Shown one piece after another: positions 6,538-13,280 of a stretch of DNA of 13,280 nucleotides. Position numbers and translations under genes: made by a program. Origin of the DNA: Halieaceae bacterium (GTDB taxonomy: Bacteria; Pseudomonadota; Gammaproteobacteria; Pseudomonadales; Halieaceae); contig QOPK01000049.1 in the NCBI GenBank assembly GCA_003331685.1, positions 1-13,280 on the forward strand. Direction: 5' to 3'. How positions within the stretch are numbered: the stretch's first letter is position 1; each line of letters opens with the position of its first letter. The notes under the pieces were generated by a model. The model was not told the origin of the DNA and ran no database searches. It saw only the letters and a program-made list of their open reading frames with translations.

Positions 6538-6543
6538 CCTGAG

Positions 6544-8820
6544 TTGAAGAATCGTCGTTTACTGACCGCGGTGGCCAGTCCACTTTTTATTGCAATATCG
6601 GTAGAAAGTTGGGCGCAGGAAACACCTGTGTTTGAGGAAGTATTAGTGACCGCGGAGAAGCGAACAGAGAGCCTGCAGAACCTGTCTCAGGCGGTGACTG
6701 CACTCAGTGCGGAGGACGTGGAAAGTCGGCAACTAAACTCCTTTGTTGACCTCAGTGCGATCGCGCCTGGCGTTAACGTCGCCAAGAACGAGGGTTTTAA
6801 GACCGTTATTACCATTCGCGGCATCGGCAACGAAGCGAACCAGAACGCAATCGCCAACCCGTCGGTCTCCTACCATCTCGATGGCGTCTATGTAGCCTCG
6901 CCTTTTGCGTTACAAACAGACTTTCTTGATCTGGAGCGTATCGAGGTGCTGAGGGGACCTCAGGGCACGCTTTTCGGTCAAAACTCCACCGGCGGCGGTA
7001 TCAACGTGATCACCAAGGCACCCACCTTCGACGAGTTCTCGGGTACCGCTGATCTGACCCTGGGGGAATACAGTTTGGTGAAGGCTCGCGCTGCGATGAA
7101 CATCCCCTTCAGCGAATCAGTGGCAGCGCGAGTGTCTGTTATGAGTAACAAGCATGACGGCTTCACCGATAACGTTGGCAACGGGCAAGACCTCGACGAC
7201 GCTGACAGCATCTCCGCCCGCGCAAAACTGTTGATACAGCCCAGCGACACGTTCTCGGCCACATTTACGGCGCAGCTATTTGATGAAGAGGTGAATGGTC
7301 AGGCCCAGAAAGGCATTTATGACCCGACGCCCGGTGCCCGAAAACTCGCGCAGGATTCGCTCTCAAGCTACGAACTCGAGTCCCAGCTGTATAGCATGAC
7401 GCTGGAGTGGGACCTTGGTGGCGTAACGCTTAAGTCTTTAACGAGTTACCAAAACGACGACATCGCGATCCAACGCGACAACGACCGCCACGACTACCGA
7501 ACGTTACCGCCCTTCTTTTTGCTGCAAAGCTACTTTGATCCTGAAACTAATGAGCAGAAAACCACGACACAGGAATTCAACCTGATCTCGAACGAACCAG
7601 CTTTTGGTCGCCTCGATTGGGTGGCGGGCGTGTTCTACCTCGACACCGAGGTCGACATCAGCATTCTTGAGCGTCTCGACTTCGGCTTTGACGGCGTGTT
7701 CGACGACTTCACCCTCGACGACATCTATGCCTACGGGGGTGACGTCGGCTTCATCTCGGATTCAAAACCGGAGCGCGAGTCGATCTCGGTTTATGGTCAG
7801 GGAACCTGGTCTTTCACAGACAGCGCGCGCATGATCGCCGGTCTGCGTTACACCGAGGATGAGGTCTACAGCGCTGTCACCAATTTTTACGGCCGCGAGG
7901 GCACAGAGATTCTCGAGATCGAGAGTGAGAAGGTAACCGGGCGACTAGCTCTGGAAGTCGACCTCAGTGACGCCACCATGGCCTATGCCTCCTACACGCG
8001 CGGCTTTAAGCCAGGCGGCTCAAACCTGACCTTCGGCCGCGAGGACGTTGTCTCGCCGATCGTGGTGCTGCCCGTTTTTGAAGAAGAAACGATTGATGCC
8101 TATGAAGTCGGCGTCAAAACCGACCTCGCGGATGGCCGGGTTCGACTCAACGGTGCAGCGTTCTTCTACACCTACGACAACCTCCAGTATCAGGCGACTG
8201 ACCCCGAGGTGTTCCAGGGCGGCGTGGGCAACATTCCTGAATCAGAGATCATGGGTGCTGAGCTGGAACTCGGCGCGTTTGTCACCGACTCACTGATATT
8301 CGATGCCCGTCTCGCCTGGCTGGACACCGAAATCACCGCCAGCCATCGGGCGCTCGATAACGTCGAATCAGAAGCCGCGACCAATGCACTGCTCGCACAG
8401 GGCATCAGTCTATTCAGCCCCGAGGTAGAGATTGCCCGGGCGGGCCAAATTGCCGACGTCAAAGGTAACGAATTGGCCAAGACACCGGGCTTCACCGCGA
8501 ACCTGGCGCTGACCTACACCAACACGATAGGGAGCTTGGGTGATTTCGAGGGCACGCTGAGTTACACCCACCGCGGTGACTTCAGGCACCGTATTTTTAA
8601 TAACCCCACTACTGATGAAGTCGACGGTTACGACACCTTCGACTTGTTGCTGCGCTTCTCACCGACCAACGCCAACTGGCGGGTCGAGCTGATTGGCAAG
8701 AACCTGACAGACGAGGACGGCATTAATGCGCGCTTTACCGACGTATTTGGTGTTGGCGCCACGGGTGATCAGTTCATCCCACCGCGTCAGCTGATGGCTC
8801 GCGTCGGCATCGATTTCTGA
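6544..8820 (+). CDS. TonB-dependent outer-membrane receptor
   Basis: This 758-residue protein is a TonB-dependent outer-membrane receptor, a 22-stranded beta barrel with an N-terminal plug that imports a ligand using TonB/ExbBD energy. The TTG start gives a signal peptide, MKNRR plus a hydrophobic core, with likely cleavage after Ala24 (SWA/QE). A TonB-box-like FEEVLVTAEKR (30-40) follows. The plug runs to about residue 160 and includes IRGIGNEANQ and the conserved VLRGPQGTLFGQNSTGG stretch ending in INVITKAP (135-160). The remainder alternates aromatic and charged residues typical of barrel strands, contains YASYTRGFKPGG, and ends in Phe as outer-membrane barrels do. No extra N-terminal signalling domain is present, so it is not a FecA-type transducer. 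Control appears to be by sigma-54. The ligand is unknown; a spinster-like MFS transporter lies just upstream. Confidence 0.95.
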   Translation: MKNRRLLTAVASPLFIAISVESWAQETPVFEEVLVTAEKRTESLQNLSQAVTALSAEDVESRQLNSFVDLSAIAPGVNVAKNEGFKTVITIRGIGNEANQNAIANPSVSYHLDGVYVASPFALQTDFLDLERIEVLRGPQGTLFGQNSTGGGINVITKAPTFDEFSGTADLTLGEYSLVKARAAMNIPFSESVAARVSVMSNKHDGFTDNVGNGQDLDDADSISARAKLLIQPSDTFSATFTAQLFDEEVNGQAQKGIYDPTPGARKLAQDSLSSYELESQLYSMTLEWDLGGVTLKSLTSYQNDDIAIQRDNDRHDYRTLPPFFLLQSYFDPETNEQKTTTQEFNLISNEPAFGRLDWVAGVFYLDTEVDISILERLDFGFDGVFDDFTLDDIYAYGGDVGFISDSKPERESISVYGQGTWSFTDSARMIAGLRYTEDEVYSAVTNFYGREGTEILEIESEKVTGRLALEVDLSDATMAYASYTRGFKPGGSNLTFGREDVVSPIVVLPVFEEETIDAYEVGVKTDLADGRVRLNGAAFFYTYDNLQYQATDPEVFQGGVGNIPESEIMGAELELGAFVTDSLIFDARLAWLDTEITASHRALDNVESEAATNALLAQGISLFSPEVEIARAGQIADVKGNELAKTPGFTANLALTYTNTIGSLGDFEGTLSYTHRGDFRHRIFNNPTTDEVDGYDTFDLLLRFSPTNANWRVELIGKNLTDEDGINARFTDVFGVGATGDQFIPPRQLMARVGIDF

Positions 8821-8827
8821 GCATGGC

Positions 8828-8850
8828 CCCCGGGCTCTTCTAGCCCGGGG
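8828..8850 (+). terminator. Strong hairpin after TonB receptor
   Basis: CCCCGGGCT (8828-8836) pairs perfectly with AGCCCGGGG (8842-8850) around a CTTCT loop, eight bases after the receptor stop. No T-run follows (CAGACCCTCT), so it may stabilise the 3' end or end transcription less efficiently. Confidence 0.6.
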
Positions 8851-8892
8851 CAGACCCTCTCGGTAGATGTGAGCGCCCACCAGATTTAAAGC

Positions 8893-8963
8893 GTTCGGCG
8901 AGGCCCCAGGGCCTGCATCGAACAGCGGCCAGCCAGGTCGCTATGGCCCGCGGTCATGCGGGC
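8893..8963 (+). other. Structured stretch upstream of the purine permease gene
   Basis: GTTCG (8893-8897) pairs with CGAAC (8919-8923) around an inner AGGCCC/GGGCCT stem, and a second hairpin GCCCGC/GCGGGC lies at 8946-8963. A looser ACTGCA/TGCAGT repeat is at 9028-9049. These could be leader RNA or terminator structure. I could not match them to a known purine riboswitch. Confidence 0.3.
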
Positions 8964-9088
8964 AGCTCAGTTATTTATTGGCGCCTGACCTCGTGTCACA
9001 ACAGCAATCACGACAACCTGCGGGTACACTGCATAGTCGCCCCTGCAGTAGGGCCTGACCCAAGAGTGATTCAATAAAGGGACACATC

Positions 9089-10375
9089 GTGGAACGGTTC
9101 TTCAAACTCTCTCAGTCAAACACCACTATTGGTATTGAGCTGAGCGCGGGGCTCACCACCTTCATGGCCATGGCCTACATCGCCTTTGTGAACCCGCAAA
9201 TGATGGCCTCAGCAGGCATGGACCAAGGCGCTGCGTTTGTCGCCACCTGTCTGGCCGCGGCCTTGGCCTGTTTTTTTATGGGGCTCTATGCCAACTGGCC
9301 GGTGGGTCTCGCCCCGGGCATGGGACTGAATGCTTTCTTCACCTACACCATCGTCGGGGATATGGGCTATCCGTGGCAGACCGCACTGGGTGCTGTGTTC
9401 ATTGCTGGCATCCTGTTTGTGATCTTGACCGTCACTAGACTCAGAGAGTGGATGCTCATCAGCATCCCCTGGAACCTGCGCATCGCGATGGGAGCAGGCA
9501 TCGGACTTTTCGTGGGCATGATTGGGCTCCGTAATGGCGGACTGATTGTCGACCACCCGGCCACGCTGCTCTCGCTCGGTAATTTCCAGACCACCGAGAC
9601 GCTGCTGGCCGCACTGGGCTTTCTCATCATCACGGGACTGGCCACGCGACGCTTTCCCGGTGCGATCCTGCTCGGCATTCTGCTGGTCACGGTCATCGGT
9701 TTGGGGGTGGGAACGGTGCAGTACCAGGGCATTGTATCGGCGCCGCCTTCTATTGCTCCTGTGCTGGGCCAGTTGGATATCGCTGCCGCATTGGACGTTG
9801 CCATGATCAGCGCCATCGCCTCCATCCTGTTTGTGAATCTATTTGATACGGCCGGCACGCTGGTGGGCGTGGCGACCCAGGCAGGGCTTACCAAAACAGA
9901 CGGCACCATTGAAAATCTTGATCGTGCGCTCAAAGCAGACAGTACGAGCAGTGTGGCCGGGGCATTGGTCGGCTGCGCGCCGGTCACCTCCTATGTGGAG
10001 AGTGCCGCGGGCGTCGCCGCAGGCGGGAAAACCGGTCTCACGGCTTGTGCGGTGGGCATGCTCTTTTTAGCGATGATCTTTTTTGCGCCCTTAGCCAGCA
10101 TGATTCCGCCCTTTGCTACCGCAGGGGCTTTGCTCTACGTGGCGCTCCTGATGATGTCGGGCATGCAGCACCTCACCTGGTCTGACACCACTGAGCTACT
10201 GCCAGCACTGCTCACCATCATTATGGTGCCGCTGTCTTTCTCAATCGCAAACGGCATCGCGGCAGGCTTTTTAAGCTACGTGCTGTTAAAGGTGATTGCC
10301 GGGAAAGCGTCTGATGTCAGTGCCGCCGCTTGGGTGATGGCACTGATTTTTGCGGCACGATTTGCCTTTGTGTGA
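9089..10375 (+). CDS. NCS2/AzgA-type purine permease
   Basis: This 428-residue inner-membrane protein belongs to the AzgA-like branch of the nucleobase-cation symporter-2 family, which imports adenine, guanine or hypoxanthine with protons. Family landmarks are TTFMAMAYIAFVNP (23-36), GLAPGMGLNAFFTY (73-86), NLFDTAGTLVGVATQAGL (250-267) and the binding-site region APVTSYVESAAGVAAGGKTGLT (297-318). The rest is a run of hydrophobic helices, and the length is normal. The start is GTG 9089 with AAAGGG ending seven bases upstream. It converges with a PRTase gene on the opposite strand, and the pairing of purine uptake with a nucleotide-forming transferase suggests purine salvage. Exact base preference cannot be read from the sequence. 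Confidence 0.93.
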   Translation: MERFFKLSQSNTTIGIELSAGLTTFMAMAYIAFVNPQMMASAGMDQGAAFVATCLAAALACFFMGLYANWPVGLAPGMGLNAFFTYTIVGDMGYPWQTALGAVFIAGILFVILTVTRLREWMLISIPWNLRIAMGAGIGLFVGMIGLRNGGLIVDHPATLLSLGNFQTTETLLAALGFLIITGLATRRFPGAILLGILLVTVIGLGVGTVQYQGIVSAPPSIAPVLGQLDIAAALDVAMISAIASILFVNLFDTAGTLVGVATQAGLTKTDGTIENLDRALKADSTSSVAGALVGCAPVTSYVESAAGVAAGGKTGLTACAVGMLFLAMIFFAPLASMIPPFATAGALLYVALLMMSGMQHLTWSDTTELLPALLTIIMVPLSFSIANGIAAGFLSYVLLKVIAGKASDVSAAAWVMALIFAARFAFV

Positions 10376-10399
10376 CGCGGCGCCCAGCGCGTGGTCACA
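10371..10399. terminator. Hairpin between convergent genes, candidate bidirectional terminator
   Basis: TGTGAC (10371-10376) pairs with GTCACA (10394-10399); inside, GCGC (10380-10383) pairs with GCGC (10387-10390) around a CCA loop, separated by a 3x3 internal loop. It overlaps the permease stop and faces the end of the opposing PRTase gene. No T-run flanks it. Confidence 0.35.
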
Positions 10400-10460
10400 A
10401 GCCATACCGGCGCAGACAGACTTCTTGATACAAGAGGGCCAAACCGAAAACGGACTGCCA

Positions 10461-11030
10461 CTAGGATGCGATACGGTCCTTGATGATGTCGTATAGAGCG
10501 GGTCTGTGCTCGCGGATTTCCTCCACCGAGAGGCCTTCCAGCGAGTGCGGATACATCAGCCAAGCATCGGTCTCTTCGAGGAAGTACTCGGGCACACGAT
10601 CTACCTCACGGCGGCTTGGCTTGTAGTACGGCACCGCAACCCGAACATCGGACGGCGTGTTGAGCCGCGCGAGAGAAGTCAGTCGTTCAATCACCGCATC
10701 GACCGTGCGGCCCGTATCAAATACATCATCTACAATTAATAGCTTGTCTTCCGCCGTAACGTTCTTGATCAGGTAATTGAGGCCGTGCACCCGAATACCG
10801 CCCAGGCGTTGATCGATGCCCGCATTGTAAGACGACGTGCGAATCGCGATGTGATCAGTCTCGATACCGCAGTAGGCGAGAAACTCCTGCACGGCAATAC
10901 CTATGGGTACCCCACCCCGCCAGATCGCGATAATCATGGTCGGCGTAAATCCGCTCGAGAAAACGCGCTCTGCCAAACGGAACGAGTCCACTAACAGTTG
11001 GTCGGCCGAGAGATACTGCTTGTCGCTCAT
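10461..11030 (-). CDS. Purine-type phosphoribosyltransferase (canonical PRPP loop)
   Basis: This 189-residue cytosolic protein is a type I PRTase, the class that joins a purine or related base to PRPP. It has IWRGG (36-40), the substrate-side stretch TDHIAIRTS (58-66), and the PRPP-binding loop LLIVDDVFDTGRT (97-109) with two adjacent Asp and both Thr residues expected for pyrophosphate and ribose binding. The C-terminal region VAVPYYKPS (131-139) and EYFLEETDAWLMYP (148-161) is shared with the divergently oriented paralogue. It converges on an AzgA-type permease, supporting a purine salvage role, perhaps hypoxanthine or guanine, although the base cannot be fixed. The ATG at 11030 has no strong ribosome-binding site. 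Confidence 0.88.
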   Translation of the reverse strand: MSDKQYLSADQLLVDSFRLAERVFSSGFTPTMIIAIWRGGVPIGIAVQEFLAYCGIETDHIAIRTSSYNAGIDQRLGGIRVHGLNYLIKNVTAEDKLLIVDDVFDTGRTVDAVIERLTSLARLNTPSDVRVAVPYYKPSRREVDRVPEYFLEETDAWLMYPHSLEGLSVEEIREHRPALYDIIKDRIAS

Positions 11031-11043
11031 TGTGTCGAGATTC

Positions 11044-11071
11044 TCACCGCAGAGAGGGTATAGTCACCGCA
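11044..11071. promoter_or_regulatory. Divergent promoter region with direct repeats around TATAGT
   Basis: An exact 8-base direct repeat, TCACCGCA, occurs at 11044-11051 and 11064-11071, 20 bases apart, which is close to two helical turns. Between them TATAGT (11059-11064) could be a -10 box for the plus-strand PRTase, and its reverse complement ACTATACC for the minus-strand one. -35 elements are weak on both strands. A shared regulator is an inference. Confidence 0.35.
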
Positions 11072-11090
11072 AAGGTTGATCAGGCGGCCC

Positions 11091-11687
11091 GTGCAAGACG
11101 TTAACGTGAAAAAGCAATTTATTGAAGAGGAGCAACTGCTCGAGGAGGCCTTCAAGCTCGCAGTCACTATCTTTGACAGCGGCTTTCGGCCAGATTTTAT
11201 CGTGGGCATCTGGCGAGGTGGCTCCACGGTTGGCATCTACGTTCAAGAGTGTCTGCAGTATTTGGGCGTTAAAACCGACCACATCTCAATCAGAACCTCA
11301 TATCGCGGCCAGCCGAGTTACGGCAAGCTAGTAGATAACCCCGAGAGCATCCGGGTGCATGGCCTGCAGTACCTGTTTGAAAAACTGAATCGCAGTGACA
11401 AGCTGCTCATCGTCGACGACGTTCTCAGCTCGGGCTACAACGTAGAGGCCGTGATCACCCGACTCCAAGCAAAGTGCCGGCGGAATATGCCCGAAGAGCT
11501 CCGCGTGGCCGTCCCTTATTACAAACCCAGTAAAAATATGAGTGGCCGCAAACCCGATTACTTTTTGCACACCACCGAGGATTGGCTAGTGTTGCCTTAC
11601 GAACTACAAGGTCTAACACCCGAGGAGATTGCTCAGCATAAGCCCGACGTTGCTACTATATTGAGTAAGATACAACCGGGCTCTTGA
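11091..11687 (+). CDS. Phosphoribosyltransferase paralogue with altered PRPP loop
   Basis: This 198-residue protein is clearly homologous to the divergent neighbour: both have GIWRGG or AIWRGG, TDHI(S/A)IRTS, IRVHGL.YL, KLLIVDDV and RVAVPYYKPS. Its PRPP loop, however, reads LLIVDDVLSSGYN (105-117). The two Asp are kept, but the usual DTGRT tail is SSGYN, so the first Thr is Ser and the last is Asn. It also has a longer insertion after RTS (YRGQPSYGKLVDNPES). The start is uncertain: GTG 11091 has AGG six bases upstream; TTG 11076 adds five residues but directly abuts its AAAGG; GTG 11106 fits best with the paralogue's N-terminus but lacks a Shine-Dalgarno. It may be a weakly active or regulatory PRTase, or partner in a heteromer. 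Confidence 0.85.
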   Translation: MQDVNVKKQFIEEEQLLEEAFKLAVTIFDSGFRPDFIVGIWRGGSTVGIYVQECLQYLGVKTDHISIRTSYRGQPSYGKLVDNPESIRVHGLQYLFEKLNRSDKLLIVDDVLSSGYNVEAVITRLQAKCRRNMPEELRVAVPYYKPSKNMSGRKPDYFLHTTEDWLVLPYELQGLTPEEIAQHKPDVATILSKIQPGS

Positions 11688-11711
11688 CGGCCTTTCAGAG
11701 ATCACTACAAA
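11684..11711 (+). promoter_or_regulatory. Candidate sigma-70 promoter for the small Cys-rich protein
   Basis: TTGACG (11684-11689, five of six) overlaps the stop of the preceding gene; TACAAA (11706-11711, four of six) follows after 16 bases. Transcription would begin near 11718, just ahead of the ribosome-binding site at 11724-11730. Confidence 0.35.
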
Positions 11712-11736
11712 ACTCAATCACCGAAAGGAGAAAACC

Positions 11737-11868
11737 ATGGCTGAATGTGGATGCGGACGAAGCCCAACAGGGCAATGCATTGGCTGGCACAACCTCACAG
11801 AAGAGGAGTACCAGCAAAAGCTGAAAGAGCACCAAGACAAAGCGGCAGAAGAAAAAGACGAAGACTGA
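11737..11868 (+). CDS. 43-aa Cys/His-rich protein with CDGSH-like motif
   Basis: This short gene has an excellent ribosome-binding site, AAAGGAG (11724-11730), six bases before its ATG. The protein begins MAECGCGRSPTGQCIGWHNL, then TEEEYQQKLK and a highly charged tail rich in Lys, Glu and Asp. Cys4, Cys6, Cys14 and His18 are arranged C-x-C-x2-S-x4-C-x-G-x-H. This resembles the three-Cys-one-His 2Fe-2S ligand set of CDGSH proteins (C-x-C-x2-S-x3-P-x-C-D-G-S/A-H) but is one residue shorter, lacks the Pro, and has Ile and Trp for the Asp and Ser. It could bind iron-sulfur or zinc. No signal peptide or membrane helix is seen. It lies 49 bases after a PRTase gene and 50 before nei. The gene is well supported; the function is inference. 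Confidence 0.8.
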   Translation: MAECGCGRSPTGQCIGWHNLTEEEYQQKLKEHQDKAAEEKDED

Positions 11869-11918
11869 GACGCCGACTTGGGGCCCTGCTGTCATTCATG
11901 GTATGAAACGAGTTACCA

Positions 11919-12743
11919 ATGCCTGAGGGCCCCGAAATCCGCCTTGCCGCTGACAAAATTGAAGCAGTGCTGAAAGACAAACCGGCCGAGCGCGTTGAGT
12001 TTGGTCTTGCGCCACTCAAAAGGTTTACCAAATCTCTTACCGGCAGCACGGTCCTGTCTCTGGAAACCCGGGGCAAGGCACTGCTCACGCATTTCAACTC
12101 GGGCTATACCATCTACTCCCATAATCAGCTCTACGGCGTATGGCGAGTCGTGAAGCGCGACAAGGTGCCTAAAACCAACCGGCAGCTGCGACTCGCCATT
12201 CATACCGAACAGCATAGCGCCCTCCTCTATAGCGCATCAGACATCAGCGTTTGGAAGACTGAGAAAATAGAGGAGCATCCGTTTCTGCAGCGTATTGGGC
12301 CCGACATTCTCAATCCCAACCTCACCTGGCGGGAAATCGCCGAACGACTGCAAAGCAAGGCGTTTTCCGGCAGAGCCTTGAACTCCGTCTATCTGGATCA
12401 AGCGTTTCTGGCTGGACTGGGCAACTACCTGAGAAGCGAGATTTTATTTGTCGCAGGGATTCATCCGGCGAAAAAAGCGCGCGAGCTAAGCAAGGGTGAG
12501 ATAGGCAAGCTGGCGCGCGCCACTCTGGATATCAGCCAACGCAGCTATGCGCAGAGGGGCGTGACAATCCCAGACCGACAATACAAAGCGTTGAAGAATA
12601 AAGGGGCCAGCTACGGCAAGGCACGCTTCTTTGTTTTCAGCCGTGCCAACCAGCCATGCCGTGTATGCAAAACCAAAATTCAGCGCTCATCCGCCAACGC
12701 TAGGCGGATCTACACCTGCGCCACCTGCCAGCCCAATGACTAG
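11919..12743 (+). CDS. nei: Endonuclease VIII, DNA glycosylase/AP lyase
   Basis: This 274-residue protein repairs oxidised pyrimidines by base excision, removing the base and cutting the strand. After removal of Met1 it begins with the catalytic Pro and Glu (MPEGPEIRLAAD), and Lys53 in ETRGKALLTHF is the second active-site residue. YSHNQLYGVWRVV and LLYSASDI are nearly as in the Escherichia coli protein. The helix-two-turn-helix is at LDQAFLAGLGNYLRSEIL (159-176). The C-terminal zinc finger has Cys247, Cys250, Cys267 and Cys270, with the expected Arg at 262-263. Length is slightly above the E. coli protein, with the extra residues mainly in the 210-230 region. The start is fixed by the required MPE N-terminus, although its ribosome-binding site is weak. 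It may be transcribed with the small Cys-rich gene upstream. Confidence 0.96.
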   Translation: MPEGPEIRLAADKIEAVLKDKPAERVEFGLAPLKRFTKSLTGSTVLSLETRGKALLTHFNSGYTIYSHNQLYGVWRVVKRDKVPKTNRQLRLAIHTEQHSALLYSASDISVWKTEKIEEHPFLQRIGPDILNPNLTWREIAERLQSKAFSGRALNSVYLDQAFLAGLGNYLRSEILFVAGIHPAKKARELSKGEIGKLARATLDISQRSYAQRGVTIPDRQYKALKNKGASYGKARFFVFSRANQPCRVCKTKIQRSSANARRIYTCATCQPND

Positions 12744-12839
12744 CTGGGCACAGCTTTCAATCGCATCACTCAACGATCGCATGGTTGACGACGCGTTATC
12801 AGCTCTCATAACTCTGCCCTGCTCTGATTAGGCCCCCTG

Positions 12840-13046
12840 ATGCTCCAATTTTTCTTTTTGATCATTGATGTCGTGATTGCCGTGGCGTTTATCGCAGGAC
12901 CCTGGATCATTCTGACAAAACTCAATGTTCGGTGGCCTAACTGGTTAAAGGACGGCATCGTCGGGGTGATTGTTTTCGTTATCTGGGCGGGCGTCGCACT
13001 GTACCTCGCTACGCAAACGATTATCTGGCTGGGCTTCGTGCCCTAA
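12840..13046 (+). CDS. 68-aa two-helix membrane protein, unknown function
   Basis: This small protein has two hydrophobic helices, about residues 4-25 (FFFLIIDVVIAVAFIAGPWIIL) and 39-63, joined by a basic loop with Trp residues (TKLNVRWPNWLKDG). It would be an integral inner-membrane protein with both ends on the same side. AGG lies seven bases before ATG 12840. I do not recognise a family. It follows nei by 96 bases, with no clear shared function. Codon use and the clean helix pattern support it as a real gene. Confidence 0.7.
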   Translation: MLQFFFLIIDVVIAVAFIAGPWIILTKLNVRWPNWLKDGIVGVIVFVIWAGVALYLATQTIIWLGFVP

Positions 13047-13105
13047 CACATCTGTTTTCGCCGCCGGCCTCTCAAGGGTCAGGGAAGTATCAGGGGAGCG
13101 GGCTT

Positions 13106-13124
13106 GCAGGTTACGGTCACCTGC
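13106..13124 (+). other. Hairpin between the two small membrane genes
   Basis: GCAGGT (13106-13111) pairs with ACCTGC (13119-13124) around a seven-base loop. It lies 60 bases after the small membrane gene and could act as a weak terminator; no T-run follows. Three TCAGGG words occur nearby (13079, 13090, 13155). Confidence 0.3.
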
Positions 13125-13126
13125 TG

Positions 13127-13155
13127 CTGACCCCAGCGTTATCCGCGGCTAAAAT
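13127..13155 (+). promoter_or_regulatory. Candidate sigma-70 promoter for the last gene
   Basis: CTGACC (13127-13132, four of six) and TAAAAT (13150-13155, five of six) are separated by 17 bases. The start would be near 13162, about 20 bases before ATG 13183. Confidence 0.45.
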
Positions 13156-13182
13156 CAGGGACAAGCATTACAGGGGGTAGCT

Positions 13183-13280
13183 ATGAAAGACCGGGTATTT
13201 ATCGTGCTGTCGTGGATAGCGTTCGCTCATGCATTGATTGTGCTGGCTGGCGTGCTGGATGGGATGAATAACTCCCTGCC
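13183..13280 (+). CDS. Membrane protein, N-terminal part only
   Basis: The first 32 codons run to the window edge and read MKDRVFIVLSWIAFAHALIV followed by LAGVLDGMNNSL. A basic start then a hydrophobic helix from about residue 5 to 24 indicates a signal anchor or first transmembrane segment. The ribosome-binding site AGGGGG (13172-13177) is five bases before ATG 13183, and a fair promoter lies upstream. Nothing more can be said without the rest of the gene. Confidence 0.6.
   Translation, partial: MKDRVFIVLSWIAFAHALIVLAGVLDGMNNSL

Larger units (their letters stand above)
6226..6543. other. 318-base gap between MFS gene and TonB receptor
   Basis: I find no convincing gene here. The stretch holds two perfect 15-bp palindromes (6236-6250 and 6384-6398), an A-run after the second, a sigma-54-type promoter (6484-6499) and the receptor's ribosome-binding site (6532-6537). 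A weak sigma-70 pair, TTGACG (6281-6286) and TAGAAG (6304-6309), is also present. A frame open from 6463 merely extends the receptor gene 27 codons upstream with Cys- and Arg-rich residues. Confidence 0.7.

Noticed and set aside
6463..6543. Upstream ATG start for the TonB receptor
   Set aside because: It would put Cys- and Arg-rich residues before the signal peptide and would start upstream of the sigma-54 promoter; AAGGAG favours TTG 6544.
8821..9088. Purine riboswitch ahead of the purine permease
   Set aside because: Hairpins exist, but I could not align them to the conserved three-way junction of the purine riboswitch or to another known purine-sensing RNA.
9367..9987. Minus-strand open frame of 206 codons within the permease gene
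   Set aside because: It mirrors the permease codons, giving Ser/Pro/Met-rich sequence without motifs or a ribosome-binding site.
1..13280. Mobile elements, CRISPR arrays, tRNA or rRNA genes
   Set aside because: No transposase or integrase frames, no long terminal inverted repeats, no regularly spaced repeats beyond the 16-bp tandem block, and no cloverleaf or rRNA sequence were seen.

Overview
The window looks like chromosomal DNA from a marine-type gammaproteobacterium. Clues are a Nei protein close to the enterobacterial one, a TonB-dependent receptor beside a spinster-like MFS transporter, fairly GC-rich coding sequence with several TTG/GTG starts, and compact gene packing. An affiliation near the OM60/NOR5 (Halieaceae) group is my inference from gene content, not a demonstrated placement. 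I see no insertion sequence, phage gene, tRNA, rRNA or CRISPR array.

Left part (1-2093): a minus-strand pair, a MOSC-domain protein followed 27 bases later by an NAD(P)-dependent aldehyde dehydrogenase that starts at TTG and runs off the left edge. A candidate promoter for the pair lies at about 1989-2018.

Centre-left (2094-4669, plus strand): a 33-residue membrane peptide gene that overlaps (ATGA) a TIP30/HTATIP2-like NAD(P)-binding protein; a lipoprotein class A acid phosphatase with a complete PAP2 signature, followed by a hairpin and three 16-bp tandem repeats; and a NUDT19-like NUDIX hydrolase.

Centre (4729-8820, plus strand): a spinster-like MFS transporter and a TonB-dependent outer-membrane receptor. 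The 318-base gap between them holds a near-consensus sigma-54 promoter and a perfect 15-bp palindrome at roughly -120, as expected for an enhancer-binding site. A shared uptake role for receptor and transporter is plausible, but the substrate cannot be read from the sequence.

Right part (9089-11868): a purine-salvage-like cluster. An AzgA-type purine permease converges on a phosphoribosyltransferase (PRTase), which is divergent from a second, clearly paralogous PRTase whose PRPP loop has lost its usual Thr residues. A 43-aa Cys/His-rich small protein with a CDGSH-like but shortened motif follows.

Right end (11919-13280): the DNA repair glycosylase nei, a small two-helix membrane protein, and the start of another membrane protein cut by the window edge.

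The most unusual points are the CDGSH-like small protein, the PRTase pair with one degenerate PRPP loop, the sigma-54-type control of the TonB receptor, and the translationally coupled micro-membrane protein.
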